From: Christensenella sp964438705
GTDB lineage: Bacteria > Bacillota > Clostridia > Christensenellales > Christensenellaceae
DNA length: 64,000 bases
Reading direction: 5' to 3'
Assembly (NCBI GenBank): GCA_964438705.1
Contig: CAYTKQ010000002.1
Coordinates: forward strand, 1 to 64,000
This document shows positions 17,484-25,614 of the stretch, piece by piece; position 1 is the stretch's first letter, and each line of letters starts with the position of its first letter. The notes under the pieces are model-generated. The model did no database searches and was not told where the DNA came from. It saw nothing but the letters and a program-made list of their open reading frames with translations. The position numbers and the translations under genes are program-made.

Positions 17484-18484
17484 ATTCAGTGACGAAGCAA
17501 AAATCCAAGCGAAAAACCATGAGCTTTAACGGCGCGCTGTTGATCATACTCATTGCGCTGACAGCGCTCATTTCCATCGCAAATCCAAATTTCATACAGT
17601 ATAACTACGTTATGAGCGTGGTCATTAAAAACATCATTGAGATCGGCCTTCTGGCCCTGCCGGTCACGCTCATCATTATTACGGGCGGCATCGATCTCTC
17701 GGTCGGATCGATCATGATCGTGTCCGCAATATCCGGCGGAATGGCGGCAGCGGCTTACGGCAACGCGGCGGGTGTTGTCGTAGGGCTTTTGGTCGGTCTT
17801 GCGTGCGGCCTCATCAATGGCGTGGTGATTGCAAAGCTGAAAATATCGGCGCTGGTCACAACGCTTGCCACCATGTTTTTGTTCCGCGGCATCGCCAAAG
17901 GCATGACGGCGGGCGATAGCGTATACACCTATGATTTTGCAACGGCAATGGGCACGACGGAGTTCGCGGGCATTCCGGTGGCGCTTTTTATCTACATCGG
18001 TGCGGCAATCATTTTCACCCTGTTGCTTTCCAAAACAGCTATGGGGCGTAGCCTCTACGCAATCGGCCTCAATGAAAACGCGGCACGCTATTCAGGCATC
18101 AAGGTAGATAAGCTGCTGATTGGGATATATGTGCTTTCGGGCCTCATGTGCGTGATTGCTGCATACATCTATCTCGGCCGCTTCACGAGCGTCAAATTCG
18201 ATGTTGCCAACAGCATCAATCTGAAGGTTGTCACAGTCATCGTTCTCGGCGGCACGAGTATCCTCGGCGGAATCGGTGATATGCGGGGGACGATCATTGC
18301 AACGTTCATCATTGCAGTTTTAAACAGCGGGCTTACGGTGCTCAACATCCCCATCGACGTGCAAACGATCATTCAGGGCTCGGTACTCGTCATTTCGCTC
18401 ATCACATATGCGCTCTTAAACGAACGCGCCAAAAAGAACAGGATCATTAATGTGCTGAAAGAAAATGAGACCAAGCTCGCATAA
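17480..18484 (+). CDS. Sugar ABC transporter permease, RbsC type (second)
   Basis: A 334-residue paralogue of the preceding permease with the same family landmarks: TGGIDLSVGSIM, LKISALVTTLATMFLFRGI and VLGGTSILGGIGD. Two different permeases with one tandem ATPase is the arrangement of RhaPQ, LsrCD and similar CUT2 importers. It overlaps the first permease by ATGA. The basic C-terminal tail (NERAKKNR) is probably cytoplasmic. Confidence 0.93.
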   Translation: MNSVTKQKSKRKTMSFNGALLIILIALTALISIANPNFIQYNYVMSVVIKNIIEIGLLALPVTLIIITGGIDLSVGSIMIVSAISGGMAAAAYGNAAGVVVGLLVGLACGLINGVVIAKLKISALVTTLATMFLFRGIAKGMTAGDSVYTYDFATAMGTTEFAGIPVALFIYIGAAIIFTLLLSKTAMGRSLYAIGLNENAARYSGIKVDKLLIGIYVLSGLMCVIAAYIYLGRFTSVKFDVANSINLKVVTVIVLGGTSILGGIGDMRGTIIATFIIAVLNSGLTVLNIPIDVQTIIQGSVLVISLITYALLNERAKKNRIINVLKENETKLA

Positions 18485-18549
18485 CGAAAAGATCAAGTTT
18501 TCGGCAAATGCCGGAAAATAATAAAGAACATTTTTTAAGGAGGAAAGAA

Positions 18550-19710
18550 ATGAAAAAATTATCAGTATTGGTAGCTGTAGTGCTCGTAGCCATCATGGCT
18601 TTCGCGGCATGCGGCGCTCCCGCGGCTACGCCTTCTGCTCCCGCTTCTGCGGATAACGGCGGCGCGGCAGCGGAAAGTGTAGCTCCGTCAAGCGACAACG
18701 GCGGTGCAGATGCGGGCAAGGCAATCACCATTGCAATGCTGCCCAAGTTCAAAGGCGAAAACTACTTCGATGCCTGCAAGGTGGGAGCGGAAGAAGCGGT
18801 TCAGGAACTCAAGGACGCTGGCAAAGATGTTACGCTGCTTTATGACGGGCCGCCGCAGGATAATGCGACCAATCAGAAGCAGGTCGACATCCTCGAAGGA
18901 TGGATCGCGCAGCAGGTCAACGTGATCATTGTTTCGCCGAACGATCCCACGGCAATCGCTCCCACGCTGCAAAAGGCACAGAAGGCAGGCATCAAGGTGC
19001 TGACATTCGACGCCGACGCACAGGAAGATTCCCGCGATCTGTTCATCAATCAGTCCTCTGCTGAAGGTATTGCACTCGGTATGGTCAAGGCCGCTTCCGA
19101 CAAAATGACGGCAAAAGGCTATGGCAAAGACAAGACGGCAAACGTTGCGATCGTATCCTCCGCAAAGACGGATGCGAATCAAAACAGCTGGATCGACGCG
19201 ATCAAAGCACTGCTCGCGACGGACGAATACAGCTGGATGAAGCTGAACAACGAAGAGACTGACATCTATTATCCGGGTCCGGACGAGACGGAAACGCAGA
19301 AGCAGGCAGGTACGCTGATTTCCAGAATGGGCGAGGGAGCAGACAAAATCCAGATCGCAATCGGCATCACTTCTATGGCAACGCCGGCGCTGGGCGCGCA
19401 GTTTGAATCCGCAGCCTCCAAGCCCGATGCCACCAAAGTGACAATGACAGGCCTTGCGACGCCGAACGCACTCAAGACCTACATCATGGACGAAAAGAAC
19501 CCGCTCGAAACAGGCGTTCTGTGGAACTGCATGGACCTCGGCTATCTCGCGGTCATGTCCGGTTATCAGCTCGCAGCGGGCGAAATCACATCTGATTCCG
19601 CTACGATGACGACGGAACGGCTTGGCGAAAGAAAGATCGAAAACAAACAGATTCTGCTGGGCGATGCGCTCATCTTTGACGCAGCCAACATCGAACAGTT
19701 CAACTATTAA
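18550..19710 (+). CDS. Sugar-binding lipoprotein of the CUT2 importer (rhamnose candidate)
   Basis: A 386-residue periplasmic-binding-protein type I domain with a lipoprotein signal: MKKLSVLVAVVLVAIMAF then AACG, with Cys about residue 21 as the lipid anchor, followed by an Ala/Ser/Gly linker to about residue 55. The fold is marked by ITIAMLPKFKGENYFDACK and by VNVIIVSPNDPTAIAPTL. The strong RBS AAGGAGGAAAG precedes ATG 18550; an upstream in-frame ATG at 18508 lacks one. It is last of the ABC genes and is followed by a perfect hairpin. It captures the sugar outside the membrane and delivers it to the permeases. Similarity to the RhaS/LsrB group is inferred from context. Confidence 0.92.
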   Translation: MKKLSVLVAVVLVAIMAFAACGAPAATPSAPASADNGGAAAESVAPSSDNGGADAGKAITIAMLPKFKGENYFDACKVGAEEAVQELKDAGKDVTLLYDGPPQDNATNQKQVDILEGWIAQQVNVIIVSPNDPTAIAPTLQKAQKAGIKVLTFDADAQEDSRDLFINQSSAEGIALGMVKAASDKMTAKGYGKDKTANVAIVSSAKTDANQNSWIDAIKALLATDEYSWMKLNNEETDIYYPGPDETETQKQAGTLISRMGEGADKIQIAIGITSMATPALGAQFESAASKPDATKVTMTGLATPNALKTYIMDEKNPLETGVLWNCMDLGYLAVMSGYQLAAGEITSDSATMTTERLGERKIENKQILLGDALIFDAANIEQFNY

Positions 19711-19724
19711 AAGTATTATGGGGA

Positions 19725-19746
19725 GGAGAGGGCTGAGGCCCTCTCC
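19725..19746 (+). other. Hairpin after the sugar-binding-protein gene
   Basis: GGAGAGGGC-TGAG-GCCCTCTCC, 9-bp perfect stem with a tetraloop, starting 14 bp after the stop. No T-run follows. Its place between the binding-protein gene and rhaA suggests partial termination or 3' mRNA protection. Similar hairpins follow two other binding-protein genes in this window. Confidence 0.7.
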
Positions 19747-19798
19747 ATACCCAAAACATATGGATGTTATCGTAACACACGAAGCGATCATAATAAAT

Positions 19799-19808
19799 TT
19801 GTATACAA
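19799..19808. promoter_or_regulatory. TTGTATACAA palindrome upstream of rhaA
   Basis: A perfect 10-bp palindrome, 68 bp before rhaA. Its half sites TTGTA/TACAA equal those of the TTGTAGTACAA site in the nearby GntR divergent region but without the central base. It may be an FCD-type GntR operator. No firm -10 was found, although TATATA at 19830 is possible. Confidence 0.4.
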
Positions 19809-19875
19809 TCGGTGAATCAACCGTTATTTTATATACCCTAAAACAGAACAATCCTACAATGATTGGAGAAAATAA

Positions 19876-21135
19876 ATGGAAGTTGTAAGAAAAGCATATG
19901 AAGCGGCGAAGGAACGTTTTGCGGAATTCGGCGTAGACACCGACAAGGCCGTGGAGGCAATGGAGCAGGTAGAGATATCGATGCATTGCTGGCAGGGAGA
20001 CGATGTGACGGGCTTTGAGGTGAGCGAGCAGGGCATGTCGGGCGGCATTCTGGCGACGGGGAACTACCCGGGCCGTGCGCGCAATGCGCAGGAGCTGCGC
20101 GCAGACTATGAAAAGGCGTTTTCGCTGATCCCCGGCAAAAAGCGGGCAAACCTGCACGCGTTCTATCTGGAAACGGACGGCAAGGCGGTGGAGCGCGACG
20201 CGGTTGAGATCAAATATTTCGAAAACTGGATGGACTGGGCGAAGAAGCTTGGCATCAACCTCGACTTCAACCCTTCAATGTTTTCGCATCCGAAATCGGA
20301 GAGCGGCTATACGCTTTCAAGCTACGACAAGGGTATCCGGGATTTCTGGATCGAGCACGGCAGACGCTGCCGTGAGATCGGCGAGGAAATGGGGAAACGG
20401 CAGGGCAGCCCGTGCGTGATCAACCACTGGATGGTGGATGGCAGCAAGGATGCGCCGGTGGACCGCATGCAGCGCAGAAAGCAGTTCATTGCGAGCATGG
20501 ACGCGATCATGCAAAAGGATATTTCCAAGGATTGTTTGCTGGACAGCATCGAGAGCAAGGTGTTCGGCATTGGGCTCGAGAGTTTCACGGCTGGTTCGGG
20601 AGAGCTGGCGCTTGGTTACGCGATCACGCGTGACATCATGCTGACGTGCGATTTGGGGCACTTCCACCCGACGGAGAGCGTAGCGGACAAGATTTCATCG
20701 GTGCTGCAATTCATCGACAAGATGCTGCTGCACACGAGCCGCCCGGTGCGCTGGGACAGCGATCATGTGGTGCTGCAAAACGACGAGGTGAACACGCTGA
20801 TGCAGGAGATCGTGCGTGCGGAGGCGCTTTCTCGGGTCTACATCGCGCTCGACTTCTTCGACGCGAGCATCAACCGCATCGCAGCGTGGGTGATCGGCAC
20901 GCGCGCGTCGCAAAAGGCGCTGCTGTCCGCGCTTTTAGAGCCGCAGGCGCTGCTCATGGAAAAGGAAATGGCGGGCGATACGACCTTTAGGCTGGCGATG
21001 GTGGAAGAGCACAAGAACATGCCGGTGAACGCGGTGTGGGATTACTTTTGCGAAAAGAACGGCGTGCCGGTGGGCATGGACTGGTACGGCGAAGTGCAGC
21101 AGTATGAAAGGGACATCCTGTTCAAGAGAATATAG
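19876..21135 (+). CDS. rhaA: L-rhamnose isomerase
   Basis: A 419-residue enzyme converting L-rhamnose to L-rhamnulose in the cytoplasm with divalent metal ions. The length equals that of the E. coli enzyme. Diagnostic segments are EISMHCWQGDDVTGFE (about 35-50), SGGILATGNYPGRARN, HAFYLETDGKAVERD, GLESFTAGSGE, LTCDLGHFHPTESVADK and VRWDSDHVV. The Glu, Asp and His of the last segments correspond to the metal-binding residues of the family TIM barrel. GATTGGAGAAAATAA provides a modest RBS. rhaB and rhaD do not follow; instead there is an IS remnant and a convergent regulator gene, so kinase and aldolase must be elsewhere or replaced. Confidence 0.96.
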   Translation: MEVVRKAYEAAKERFAEFGVDTDKAVEAMEQVEISMHCWQGDDVTGFEVSEQGMSGGILATGNYPGRARNAQELRADYEKAFSLIPGKKRANLHAFYLETDGKAVERDAVEIKYFENWMDWAKKLGINLDFNPSMFSHPKSESGYTLSSYDKGIRDFWIEHGRRCREIGEEMGKRQGSPCVINHWMVDGSKDAPVDRMQRRKQFIASMDAIMQKDISKDCLLDSIESKVFGIGLESFTAGSGELALGYAITRDIMLTCDLGHFHPTESVADKISSVLQFIDKMLLHTSRPVRWDSDHVVLQNDEVNTLMQEIVRAEALSRVYIALDFFDASINRIAAWVIGTRASQKALLSALLEPQALLMEKEMAGDTTFRLAMVEEHKNMPVNAVWDYFCEKNGVPVGMDWYGEVQQYERDILFKRI

Positions 21136-21150
21136 AAATTATCTGAATAA

Positions 21151-21296
21151 AGTGCACCCCAAAAGTTGTATCGTGTAATACACTAAAAAACAGAAGGGGT
21201 GCATTTTTATGCCAAGAGGAAAACCAAACGCAAGATGCACAGGAGGATTTAAGCGGGTTACTTAATCTAATTTCATGTCTGATTTGGGGGTGCTTC
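21151..21296 (+). mobile_element. Internally deleted IS3-family remnant
   Basis: The left end starts GTGCACCCCAAAAGTTGTAT and the right end, read on the minus strand, starts GAAGCACCCCCAAATCAGAC, matching inverted termini of IS3 type. Between them an 18-codon frame (21209-21265, MPRGKPNARCTGGFKRVT) resembles the first residues of IS3 OrfA proteins (RGKPN...FK). All the rest of the transposase is gone. The subterminal GGGGTGCATTTTT at 21196-21208 pairs with TGCACCCC and could serve as a terminator for rhaA. Confidence 0.7.
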
Positions 21297-21341
21297 AATC
21301 ATTTTTGCGCCCGAATCATTATCATGCAAAATAAAATCACT

Positions 21342-22049
21342 TCACAAAGATGCTTGCGAAGTGTGCAATGTTCTAAAATAAACCTCGTGAACAAGATTGC
21401 GCAATTTTTCAGTTTCTTTTTTTTCCAAATAATCAATCATAAGCTTGTGTTCTTTGAGTGTACGCACCACGGTTTCACTGCTGGGCGGAGTCGCCATGCT
21501 GAGTATATTCCAGTGAATTTCGTTGTAGGTGATCAAAATATCCCCCAAACCTTCGATGATCGGGTTTTGTGTGGATGCATAATAATACTTATGAAAGCGC
21601 ATTTCGGCATCCAGAAATGCGTCATAATTTTCGTCGAGCAGCGCGTCCACAAATTGTTGCTGCACCTTGCGCAGCAGGGCGATATCTTCGGGCGTAACGC
21701 CTCTTGCCACATAATCGACAATCGAAGTTTCAAACCAATACCTTGCCTCGAGGGCGGCTGGCAATGGTGTGGAAAACGCATGAACAGTGTAGGGCAAAAA
21801 CTTGCTGATGTTGCTGAGTGAAAAGTCTTGGATGATCATTCCAACGCGTTTTTCTGTAGAAAGAACCCCCAGCATTTGTAGGGCACGACATGCCTCGCGA
21901 ATGGTGTTGCGGCTGACGCCAAATGTGGTTGCAAGAGTTGTCTCTGGGGGCAAACGATCGCCGGGCTTTAAGGAATTATCTTCAATATAATGCCAAATCA
22001 ATTCCATGACATCGGTATAGAGCGATTTGTTTTTCGCTGTAGCAGCCAT
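21342..22049 (-). CDS. GntR family (FadR/FCD subfamily) transcriptional regulator
   Basis: A 235-residue repressor or activator. The N-terminal winged helix (about residues 8-75) has LPPETTLATTFGVSRNTIREACRAL, the GntR DNA-recognition helix. The C-terminal all-helical FCD ligand-binding domain (about 90-225) contains the expected Asp/His metal-binding pattern in DAEMRFHKYYY and EHKLMIDYLEK. The start is the ATG at 22049, with AGGAGGTG 9 nt upstream; a GTG at 22061 would sit on that RBS. It is divergent from the Opp-type operon, and three TTGTAG-type palindromes lie in the shared region, so it most likely controls that operon and itself. FCD regulators usually sense sugar acids or carboxylates, a hint about the substrate. 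Confidence 0.92.
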   Translation of the reverse strand: MAATAKNKSLYTDVMELIWHYIEDNSLKPGDRLPPETTLATTFGVSRNTIREACRALQMLGVLSTEKRVGMIIQDFSLSNISKFLPYTVHAFSTPLPAALEARYWFETSIVDYVARGVTPEDIALLRKVQQQFVDALLDENYDAFLDAEMRFHKYYYASTQNPIIEGLGDILITYNEIHWNILSMATPPSSETVVRTLKEHKLMIDYLEKKETEKLRNLVHEVYFRTLHTSQASL

Positions 22050-22176
22050 GTTGAAGACCACCTCCTCTTAAAAAATAATTTTAACACACTTCGGAGCGGA
22101 AAGCTATCGGAAAAAAGCAAAATTTCGTCCAAAAACCTCTTGCAGTTTCAAAATATCTGTGATATCATGATGGAAA

Positions 22177-22187
22177 TTGTAGTACAA
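22177..22187. promoter_or_regulatory. Putative GntR operator 1
   Basis: TTGTAGTACAA, a palindrome around one central base. It fits the TNGTNNNACNA pattern known for FadR-subfamily GntR proteins and lies 128 bp upstream of the GntR start. Confidence 0.6.
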
Positions 22188-22338
22188 AAAAATCCGTGCA
22201 AGCAGCATGATGAATTCTGTGAATTGATCTAAAACGAATAAAAATCTGCAAAAAATCGCATAAAAACCAAATAAAAGTAGAAAAAGCGCAATTGAAAATT
22301 TACTGATTTGGCACAACGGAATTATTTGCTCAAAAAAT

Positions 22339-22349
22339 ATGTAGTGCAA
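22339..22349. promoter_or_regulatory. Putative GntR operator 2 (degenerate)
   Basis: ATGTAGTGCAA matches operator 1 at 9 of 11 positions and lies in the middle of the divergent region. Confidence 0.4.
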
Positions 22350-22396
22350 TAAAACGAATAAATATAAGCAAATCCATAAAAACGGCAGGAATAAAT

Positions 22397-22413
22397 TTGT
22401 TGGAAACCAACAA
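22397..22413. promoter_or_regulatory. Long palindrome in the divergent region
   Basis: TTGTTGGAAACCAACAA: 7-bp arms with an AAA centre. It begins with TTGT and ends with ACAA like the other sites but has wider spacing, so it may bind a second regulator or form an RNA hairpin. Confidence 0.5.
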
Positions 22414-22514
22414 CGAATTGGCTACAAACTGCGTAAAAACAATAATATATGCATTTGAGAAAAACATATACGATTTTAAAATGTGATCCATATGCAGAAC
22501 GAAGGCGCAATGAA

Positions 22515-22525
22515 TTGTAGCACAA
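22515..22525. promoter_or_regulatory. Putative GntR operator 3
   Basis: TTGTAGCACAA differs from operator 1 at one central position and lies 66 bp upstream of the binding-protein start, where a repressor could block the operon promoter. Confidence 0.6.
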
Positions 22526-22591
22526 ATATACAGGAATACTTGCGCAAAAGCGTAGTATAGGAGAAAACAACAAAAAAAGGGAGGAAAAGAA

Positions 22592-24316
22592 ATGAAAAAA
22601 GCATTAATGATTTTGCTGGTAGTATGCATCATCGGCGCGGTGTTGACGGGATGCGGCGAGCAACCGCCGACACAGCAATCGGCGACACAACAGTCGGAAG
22701 CGGCATCCGGTGGAGCGGCAGCCGAATCTGCGGCCGCGGGAGAGGATTTGAGCGAGACGGGTACGCTTAAAATGCTTTGGTTCCAGGGGTTTGGTGTAGA
22801 TACAATTTTTGAAAGCCCAATAGCGGATATCCAGTCATTGTACCCGATGATGGTATTCAGCACATTGGTGAAGGCTGTGCCAGAAGATGGTTCTTATAAA
22901 GGGTCTCTTGCGGAGTATGACATTTCGGATGATGGATTGGTATACACATTCAAAATCGATCCAAATGCGAATTTCACAGATGGAACGCCGGTTACGGCGG
23001 AGGATGTTATTTTCACCCTCACCGCTTCACTCGCTTGGGAAAAATCGTTATTTTCAAACTTTTTGATCGGTATTGTGGGTGCGGATAAGGTCAAAGACGG
23101 CAGCGCAGCAGAGGTAGAAGGTCTGAAAGCGCTTGATGAAAAAACTGTGGAAATTACACTGGCACAGCCGGACAGCACATTGATGGTTGGCCTGGCGTTG
23201 GCGGGGATCATTCCCAAGCATGGGTTTGAAGGCGTGGAAATGAAGGATGTCGCTTTGTATGAGGAGTTCTGGAAAAAACCCATTGGCAGCGGTCAATATA
23301 AAATTGACCAGGTATCTTTCCCTGACTACTTCACACTGGTTCGCAACGATGATTATTTCGGCCCCAAAGCGGGCATCAAGAATGTATTGTTTACGAGCTA
23401 TGATGTTGGCGGTGCAGAGGCAGGTGCGGCAGCGGCGGTTGCGGGAGACCTTGACTATGTATATGGGAACATGTTCAATGACATTGCTTTGATGGATAAT
23501 GTGATTGCGCAGAATCCTGATATGACAAAGGCATTGGTACCATCTTCCTACACACGTAGCATTTACTTCAATTTAACCGAATCGGCAGATGGAAAGTTTA
23601 ACGACGCCGTAAAAGACATTCGGGTCAGAGAAGCAATTTCTCTGCTGGTTGACAAAGAAACAATTGCGGGATTTTATGGCGAGCAAGGCGTGGTTGCAAA
23701 TTCGTTGATCAATCCGAATGACGTGTATTATGATACGACCCTGACCCCATTCAAGCGGGATGTGGAAAAAGCAAAACAACTGCTGGACGAAGCGGGGTTT
23801 GATTACAACTCCACAATCAGACTCACAACACATTACACAGATCAAACTACGCAGGACGTAATGGAAGTGATCAAGCAAAACTTGGCGGATGGCGGAATCA
23901 AAGTCGAAAGCTCTGTTTTGAACGGAGACATCAATTCTCTAAAGTACGAACAAAAGAACTATGAATTGTGCTATGGCGGTCTGATGCCCGCAGGTGACGC
24001 GGTAAGCAACTATGCGCTTTTGTATTCGACCGGCAGAGCGATGGATAAAACATTTGGAGACGTTGATGTCCGTAAAACGACGTATGATGAATTTTACAGA
24101 CAGTATGTGTCCACCAACGATCCGGCAGAAAAAAAGCAATGGGCAGACAAATTGCAAGAACAGGAAGCGGCTGACATTTATGCAATCGACCTGTATCAGT
24201 TGAACCAAGTGGTTGGATACAACAAAGGCCACGTACAGTTGGATGAATCCATTTTTGCAGGAGATTACACACAAAGCAAAGATTATATGTTCGAGAACTG
24301 GAAGCTCATCGGCTAG
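22592..24316 (+). CDS. Solute-binding lipoprotein of an Opp/Dpp-type ABC importer (SBP family 5)
   Basis: A 574-residue lipoprotein: signal peptide MKKALMILLVVCIIGAVL, lipobox LTGC with Cys about residue 21, a Gln/Ala/Ser linker, then the large two-lobed family 5 domain. Landmarks are YDISDDGLVYTFKIDPNANFTDGTPVTAEDVIFTL and IRVREAISLLVDKETIAGF. Family members bind peptides but also oligosaccharides, nickel or opines. Every downstream partner here is a sugar-type enzyme, so an oligosaccharide or glycoside is more likely than a peptide. The RBS is GGGAGGAAAAG. It opens an operon running to 35433 and is followed by a perfect 12-bp hairpin. Confidence 0.93.
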   Translation: MKKALMILLVVCIIGAVLTGCGEQPPTQQSATQQSEAASGGAAAESAAAGEDLSETGTLKMLWFQGFGVDTIFESPIADIQSLYPMMVFSTLVKAVPEDGSYKGSLAEYDISDDGLVYTFKIDPNANFTDGTPVTAEDVIFTLTASLAWEKSLFSNFLIGIVGADKVKDGSAAEVEGLKALDEKTVEITLAQPDSTLMVGLALAGIIPKHGFEGVEMKDVALYEEFWKKPIGSGQYKIDQVSFPDYFTLVRNDDYFGPKAGIKNVLFTSYDVGGAEAGAAAAVAGDLDYVYGNMFNDIALMDNVIAQNPDMTKALVPSSYTRSIYFNLTESADGKFNDAVKDIRVREAISLLVDKETIAGFYGEQGVVANSLINPNDVYYDTTLTPFKRDVEKAKQLLDEAGFDYNSTIRLTTHYTDQTTQDVMEVIKQNLADGGIKVESSVLNGDINSLKYEQKNYELCYGGLMPAGDAVSNYALLYSTGRAMDKTFGDVDVRKTTYDEFYRQYVSTNDPAEKKQWADKLQEQEAADIYAIDLYQLNQVVGYNKGHVQLDESIFAGDYTQSKDYMFENWKLIG

Positions 24317-24355
24317 GATGTCGGTTATCGACATAAGCTGAGCAAATGGTCATGA

Positions 24356-24385
24356 ATGCGGGCGCCGCAAGCACGGCGCCCGCAT
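24356..24385 (+). other. 12-bp perfect hairpin after the family 5 binding-protein gene
   Basis: ATGCGGGCGCCG, loop CAAGCA, CGGCGCCCGCAT, with no T-run after it. It separates the binding-protein gene from the rest of the operon by position and so could set a higher dose of the binding protein through partial termination or 3' end protection. Confidence 0.75.
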
Positions 24386-24406
24386 ATAGAATAGGGGCAA
24401 AGCGAC

Positions 24407-25504
24407 ATGACGGAACGCGAAAGAATCATGATGGTTTTAAAGGGTGAAACTCCGGATCAGGTACCGTTGTTTTTGGATTTGGGGCATTACTTTCGTTGGA
24501 AAAAAGGCGGACAGTGGAATTTGTTTCGGATATCGAATCGGGACAAAGAGCTGGTCGCACTGCATCAGGAAGTACAAGCGGGATGGTATATGGAGGTAGG
24601 TTCGCTTTCCGGCGAGTATTTTGAGGATGGAGTTACGCATGAGCGGTATGTGGAAAACAACTGCGCAATCGAGGAATACAGAACGCCAAAGGGCGTCGTG
24701 CAGATGAAAAGAAGGTTTAACGAAACGAGCTGTTCGTGGGACGTGTTAAAGCACATGATAGAAACAAAAGCGGATTTGGAAATACTGCTGTATGCCATAA
24801 AGCGTAAAAAATGCAAGCCTTGCCTTGAGGTTTGGGATGAGATAGAAAGCCTGGGCGGAGATGGGTTTGGAATGCCGAGCGTAGGCTATACGGGATTTGG
24901 CTCGTTGATATCGCTCTACGCGGGTGTGGAAAACACGATATATCTTACGGCAGATGAACCGGAGCTGATGCATGAATATGTGGACACATACAACAAAATT
25001 CAGCTTGAAGCATTGCGTATATCGCTTGGCAGCAGAGCACCGCACATCATTTTTGGGGACAATTTGTCGTCGGATATTCAATCGCCGTCACTTTTCAATG
25101 AATATAGTTTTCATCAATATCAGACGATCGCCGATATGTGCCATGAAATGGGGAAAACGGTATCCGCACATATCGACGGGAGGATGAATCATATCCTTGG
25201 TGTGGTAGCAAAAGCGGGGGTGGATGTGGGCGACGCGCTGACGCCCGCGCCGACCGGAGATTTGACGCCTGCGCAAATTAGGGAGCAGTGTGGCAATATG
25301 GTCATGATGGGCGGTGTATCGCCGGATATGTGGGGGGAACAGGCGAGTGACGAAGCGTTTGTTGAACACGTAAAAAGCTGGCTGGATACAAGAAAAATCA
25401 GCGCGCGGATTGTGCAGTCGGCAGGCGATCAGGTGCCGCCGGGAACAAAAATTTCAAGGATCAAGCTCATGCGCGAGATCGTAAACGAATACGGAAAGTA
25501 TTGA
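24407..25504 (+). CDS. Uroporphyrinogen decarboxylase (URO-D) superfamily protein with altered metal site
   Basis: A 365-residue TIM-barrel protein of the URO-D/MtaA/CmuA superfamily. Family features are the N-terminal MTERERIMMVLKGETPDQVP and the C-terminal MMGGVSPDM and VPPGTKISRIKLM segments. It is unlikely to be a haem enzyme: it lies inside a sugar operon between a binding protein and its permeases. In corrinoid methyltransferases of this family zinc is held by H-x-C and a later Cys. Here the first motif reads HIDG (Cys to Asp, about residue 254) and the later position reads AGDQVPP. A hydrolytic, lyase or demethylating role on an imported glycoside is possible, but no corrinoid protein is nearby. 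The RBS AGGGGC is rather distant. Confidence 0.85.
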   Translation: MTERERIMMVLKGETPDQVPLFLDLGHYFRWKKGGQWNLFRISNRDKELVALHQEVQAGWYMEVGSLSGEYFEDGVTHERYVENNCAIEEYRTPKGVVQMKRRFNETSCSWDVLKHMIETKADLEILLYAIKRKKCKPCLEVWDEIESLGGDGFGMPSVGYTGFGSLISLYAGVENTIYLTADEPELMHEYVDTYNKIQLEALRISLGSRAPHIIFGDNLSSDIQSPSLFNEYSFHQYQTIADMCHEMGKTVSAHIDGRMNHILGVVAKAGVDVGDALTPAPTGDLTPAQIREQCGNMVMMGGVSPDMWGEQASDEAFVEHVKSWLDTRKISARIVQSAGDQVPPGTKISRIKLMREIVNEYGKY

Positions 25505-25614
25505 ACATGATACGGAGTGTAAAGTGATTTTACGCATCGCGTCGGCTGTACCAAAGGAAAACAATCCGAAAGAATTTCGCACGGGTGTCAAGTAAACATA
25601 AAAGGAGGACTGTT

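Larger units (their letters stand above)
22050..22591. promoter_or_regulatory. Divergent control region between the GntR gene and the Opp-type operon
   Basis: 540 bp, AT-rich, without a gene. It holds three related palindromes (listed separately), the inverted repeat TTGTTGG-AAA-CCAACAA at 22397-22413, and a TTGGCTACAA half site near 22419. A leader of several hundred bases may precede the binding-protein gene; no unambiguous -35/-10 pair was recognised. Confidence 0.6.

Noticed and set aside
18688..20157. 489-codon minus-strand frame across the sugar-binding-protein and rhaA genes
   Set aside because: It runs antisense through two well-supported genes and their gap, is rich in Cys, Arg and His, and has no recognisable motif.
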